A DNA stretch of 6,547 bases from Candidatus Bathyarchaeota archaeon. GTDB lineage: Archaea > Thermoproteota > Bathyarchaeia > TCS64. Below are positions 4,902-6,547 of the stretch, in pieces. Made by a program: the position numbers and the translations under genes. The stretch's first letter is position 1; each line of letters opens with the position of its first letter. Location of the stretch: assembly GCA_014729945.1 (NCBI GenBank), contig WJJC01000198.1:1-6547 (forward strand). Direction: 5' to 3'. The notes beneath the pieces were generated by a model. The model made no database searches and was not told where the DNA came from. It worked only from the letters and a program-made list of their open reading frames with translations.

Positions 4902-6083
4902 TTAATGATTCCTATCATGTAAAAAACCATGATAACCAACCATCTCCCATTCACTGGTTTTGTCAATATTTAATGAGAATAAACCCATTCTATAAACAGC
5001 TCTATCTCCATTAGAATCGAATCCACATGGTCCAGTTAATCCAACATAACTTGATGCAACCATAGGTAATTCCATACGCAGTAAACTAGTGTTAGTTGAA
5101 TCCAGCTCTATTACGGAACATCCAAGCAACATACAGGAATCATATACACAGCCATCAACAAAATCAACCTCTTCACCAAACCTATCCATAAACAGGCCAT
5201 TAATCCCCCTAGTCTGATTATTCTCCACCAGTACAGGGTAAGGGGACAGTAGTTTCAAACCAGTTACATTAGGACCATGGTTCACTGAATAGTAGGGATA
5301 AGCGTCTATGTTTATCCATGTCACATCTGATAACCGGTTATAAGTCATGGATAATCGATGAATCATATCCGGGGATACATAGTCAAGCAATAAAACCCCT
5401 ACCCCGGATTCCACATTATATGCTTCTAGGATACTCTCAGCTTCACCCAGCGAGGCATTAAAACTACTCTCCCAAGGATATGTTACTGTACCTATTACTT
5501 CCCCACCATGCACCTCATATGAGTTAGAGAATGGTTCACCTTCTCTATTAACAATGGACTCCCGTCCAAGCAATACTACACGGTCAACCCCATAATCCAT
5601 GAGAAGAGGAGCTAATGCCGGTGCATACTCTGCGTCATTCGGACTCATCCTGATGATATAATCATCCCGGTTCATGTCTATGTATGTTGAACTCGGACTC
5701 AGCACAAGTATCTCATTGTCATCTACGAAGGACCGTATAGCGGTGAGCTGTGAATGGTAGACTCCAGCCACAAATAGGTCTACACCTTGACGCCACTGGT
5801 CCATGACTATTTCCATGGACCTTGCAACACTGTTTTCAGCGCTACTAACATTAAATCTGAAAGATATACCTAGATCAGACTCGTTACATAACGTGTTAAG
5901 TTCCTCTTCAGCTAAACCCGCCAGATACTTGTATTCAGGATATGATTCATCAGTTGGACTTATTACCCCTATTTCAATGACACCCGACAGGTTTCTCTGT
6001 GGCAGAGGATTTGGAAGCACAAATACGATTAAGAACACAATGGCTATAGTGAAGAGAATTATAGTCTTTGAGTCTTTATCCAT
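4902..6083 (-). CDS. membrane-anchored Leu/Ile/Val-type (type 1) periplasmic-binding-protein homologue
   Basis: A 393-residue protein. Residues 7-24 (TIILFTIAIVFLIVFVLP) are an uncleaved-looking signal anchor with a short charged head. There is no lipobox cysteine. The rest follows the branched-chain-amino-acid binding protein fold: IEIGVISPTDESYPEYKYLA (first strand and helix), GVDLFVAGVYHSQLTAI, EILVLSPSSTYIDM, the YIIRMSPNDAEYAPALAPLL motif, GVDRVVLLGRES starting the second lobe, GEVIGTVTYPWESSFNASL, and the typical closing VGLTGPCGFDSNGDRAVY. In archaea such proteins feed ABC importers or act as sensors. No permease or ATPase gene is in reach, so the partner is unknown. Seven N-x-S/T sequons and five cysteines fit an extracellular place. 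The ATG at 6083 precedes the anchor and has a TATA-like box 27 bases upstream. The coding strand is G/T rich, opposite to the neighbouring LamG gene. Confidence 0.85.
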   Translation of the reverse strand: MDKDSKTIILFTIAIVFLIVFVLPNPLPQRNLSGVIEIGVISPTDESYPEYKYLAGLAEEELNTLCNESDLGISFRFNVSSAENSVARSMEIVMDQWRQGVDLFVAGVYHSQLTAIRSFVDDNEILVLSPSSTYIDMNRDDYIIRMSPNDAEYAPALAPLLMDYGVDRVVLLGRESIVNREGEPFSNSYEVHGGEVIGTVTYPWESSFNASLGEAESILEAYNVESGVGVLLLDYVSPDMIHRLSMTYNRLSDVTWINIDAYPYYSVNHGPNVTGLKLLSPYPVLVENNQTRGINGLFMDRFGEEVDFVDGCVYDSCMLLGCSVIELDSTNTSLLRMELPMVASSYVGLTGPCGFDSNGDRAVYRMGLFSLNIDKTSEWEMVGYHGFLHDRNH

Positions 6084-6106
6084 CAGAAAACTTAGATACT
6101 ATTCAA

Positions 6107-6114
6107 CTATAAGT
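6107..6114 (-). promoter_or_regulatory. TATA box of the binding-protein gene
   Basis: ACTTATAG on the minus strand is centred 27 bases before the ATG at 6083, repeating the leaderless spacing of vapB and the flavin reductase. Confidence 0.5.
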
Positions 6115-6349
6115 ATTTTCTAAAACAAGAAATACATTTCACAAACCTCATATAACAAGCCTACTTGAAAAGTTATTGCTAAAAATATGTGAACCTATTC
6201 CCTAATTTTAACTTGCTAGGTTGAACTCCTGTATGAAGTTATTTCCCGTTACGGTGTTTTCACTTTAGTTTGAGGTAACCGTCCGGATCTATTGTTTAAT
6301 ATTATTGTAAAAATATTGGTTCAAAATAATTAAATATTTATCTTTTTAT

Positions 6350-6362
6350 GTTAATTATTAAC
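6350..6362. promoter_or_regulatory. palindrome GTTAATTATTAAC, candidate operator
   Basis: This is a perfect 13-base palindrome with one central base. Its GTTAA half-site returns in the second palindrome 25 bases downstream. Both lie 70-120 bases before the last gene, a usual place for activator sites upstream of a TATA box. Confidence 0.4.
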
Positions 6363-6386
6363 GACGTTTACCACTGATTACACTAA

Positions 6387-6403
6387 GTTAACAAAGCGTT
6401 AAC
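6387..6403. promoter_or_regulatory. GTTAAC-N5-GTTAAC inverted repeat, candidate operator
   Basis: Two GTTAAC palindromes separated by AAAGC form a 17-base site that is symmetric as a whole. It shares the GTTAA half-site with the element at 6350-6362. A dimeric regulator of the downstream gene is the simplest reading. Confidence 0.4.
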
Positions 6404-6470
6404 ATGTGAATATCCTCTGTAACCCCATTACTTTGATATTAAACCTCTATAGATAGAAGGATGAAACGAT

Positions 6471-6547
6471 ATGAAGAAACAATATTCAATCGTGCTTCTC
6501 CTTGTACTAGGATTTGGTATAGTAACCACAATGGCGTTTGAGCTAAA
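6471..6547 (+). CDS. start of a secreted or membrane protein, cut by the right edge
   Basis: Only 25 codons are visible: MKKQYSIVLLLVLGFGIV, then TTMAFEL. Two lysines, a hydrophobic core and a small-residue region (TTMA) make a signal peptide or signal anchor very likely, so the product is exported or membrane bound. Identity cannot be told. The ATG at 6471 is chosen because the one at 6461 opens a frame that stops within the window and shows no export signal. GAAGG ten bases upstream may serve as a ribosome site. A weak TATA-like ATATTAAA lies around 6435-6442. It is divergent from the binding-protein gene and could be another part of the same surface function, which is only a guess from position. 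Confidence 0.6.
   Translation, partial: MKKQYSIVLLLVLGFGIVTTMAFEL

Larger units (their letters stand above)
6115..6470. other. AT-rich divergent intergenic region
   Basis: This gap separates the leftward binding-protein gene from the rightward last gene. I find no coding remnant on either strand. Its right half is very AT rich: by eye, roughly nine of ten bases at 6296-6362 are A or T. It contains the two palindromes listed separately. Part of 6240-6290 is more GC-rich and holds short repeats of a TTACGG/GGTAACCG kind that I cannot assign. It most likely carries the control region of the last gene. Confidence 0.5.

Noticed and set aside
5803..6123. 106-codon open frame opposite the start of the binding-protein gene
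   Set aside because: Shadow of a well-supported gene on the other strand; no recognisable domain.
1..6547. CRISPR array, insertion sequence, tRNA or rRNA
   Set aside because: No regularly spaced repeats, no transposase motif with terminal inverted repeats, and no T-loop or rRNA-like stretches were seen on either strand.

Overview
The window looks archaeal. No rRNA or tRNA fixes the taxon. Four lines of sequence evidence support it: TATA-like boxes centred about 27 bases before the start codon of three or four genes (a layout that implies leaderless mRNAs), a surface protein with an archaeal type IV pilin-like N-terminus, a remnant resembling the winged-helix end of Orc1/Cdc6, and an AbrB/PIN VapBC pair. 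Base composition is AT-leaning. A Thermoproteota or Bathyarchaeia-like source is plausible but is only an inference.

Left part (1-1280): a run of small housekeeping or stress-type genes, several of them decayed. The tail of a VOC (glyoxalase-fold) gene runs off the left edge on the minus strand and is cut short by a cysteine-rich DUF3795 gene on the plus strand. A minus-strand TfoX-like remnant with an in-frame amber stop fills the gap before a PNPOx-like flavin-binding protein. That protein starts unusually close to its first beta strand and has an in-frame stop just upstream.

Middle (1280-3670): a complete minus-strand vapB-vapC toxin-antitoxin operon (AbrB-type antitoxin, PIN ribonuclease toxin, TTGA overlap) is divergent from a plus-strand flavin reductase-like protein. 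The next 830 bases look empty but hold two readable remnants facing each other tail to tail. One is a frameshifted Orc1/Cdc6-like winged-helix domain (+). The other is an AbiEi-family antitoxin (-) with a frameshift and two amber stops. Strand composition flips sharply between them.

Right part (3670-6547): an extracellular-facing set. It comprises a pilin-like protein fused to a LamG jelly-roll domain (-), a membrane-anchored Leu/Ile/Val-type periplasmic-binding-protein homologue with no permease beside it (-), and, after a 387-base AT-rich divergent intergenic region with two related palindromes, the start of a secreted or membrane protein (+) that leaves the window. The two surface proteins carry many N-glycosylation sequons.

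I see no convincing new multi-gene system. The most interesting points are the pilin-LamG fusion, the cluster of at least four readable gene relics, the skew flip beside the Cdc6-like relic, and the palindromes before the last gene.
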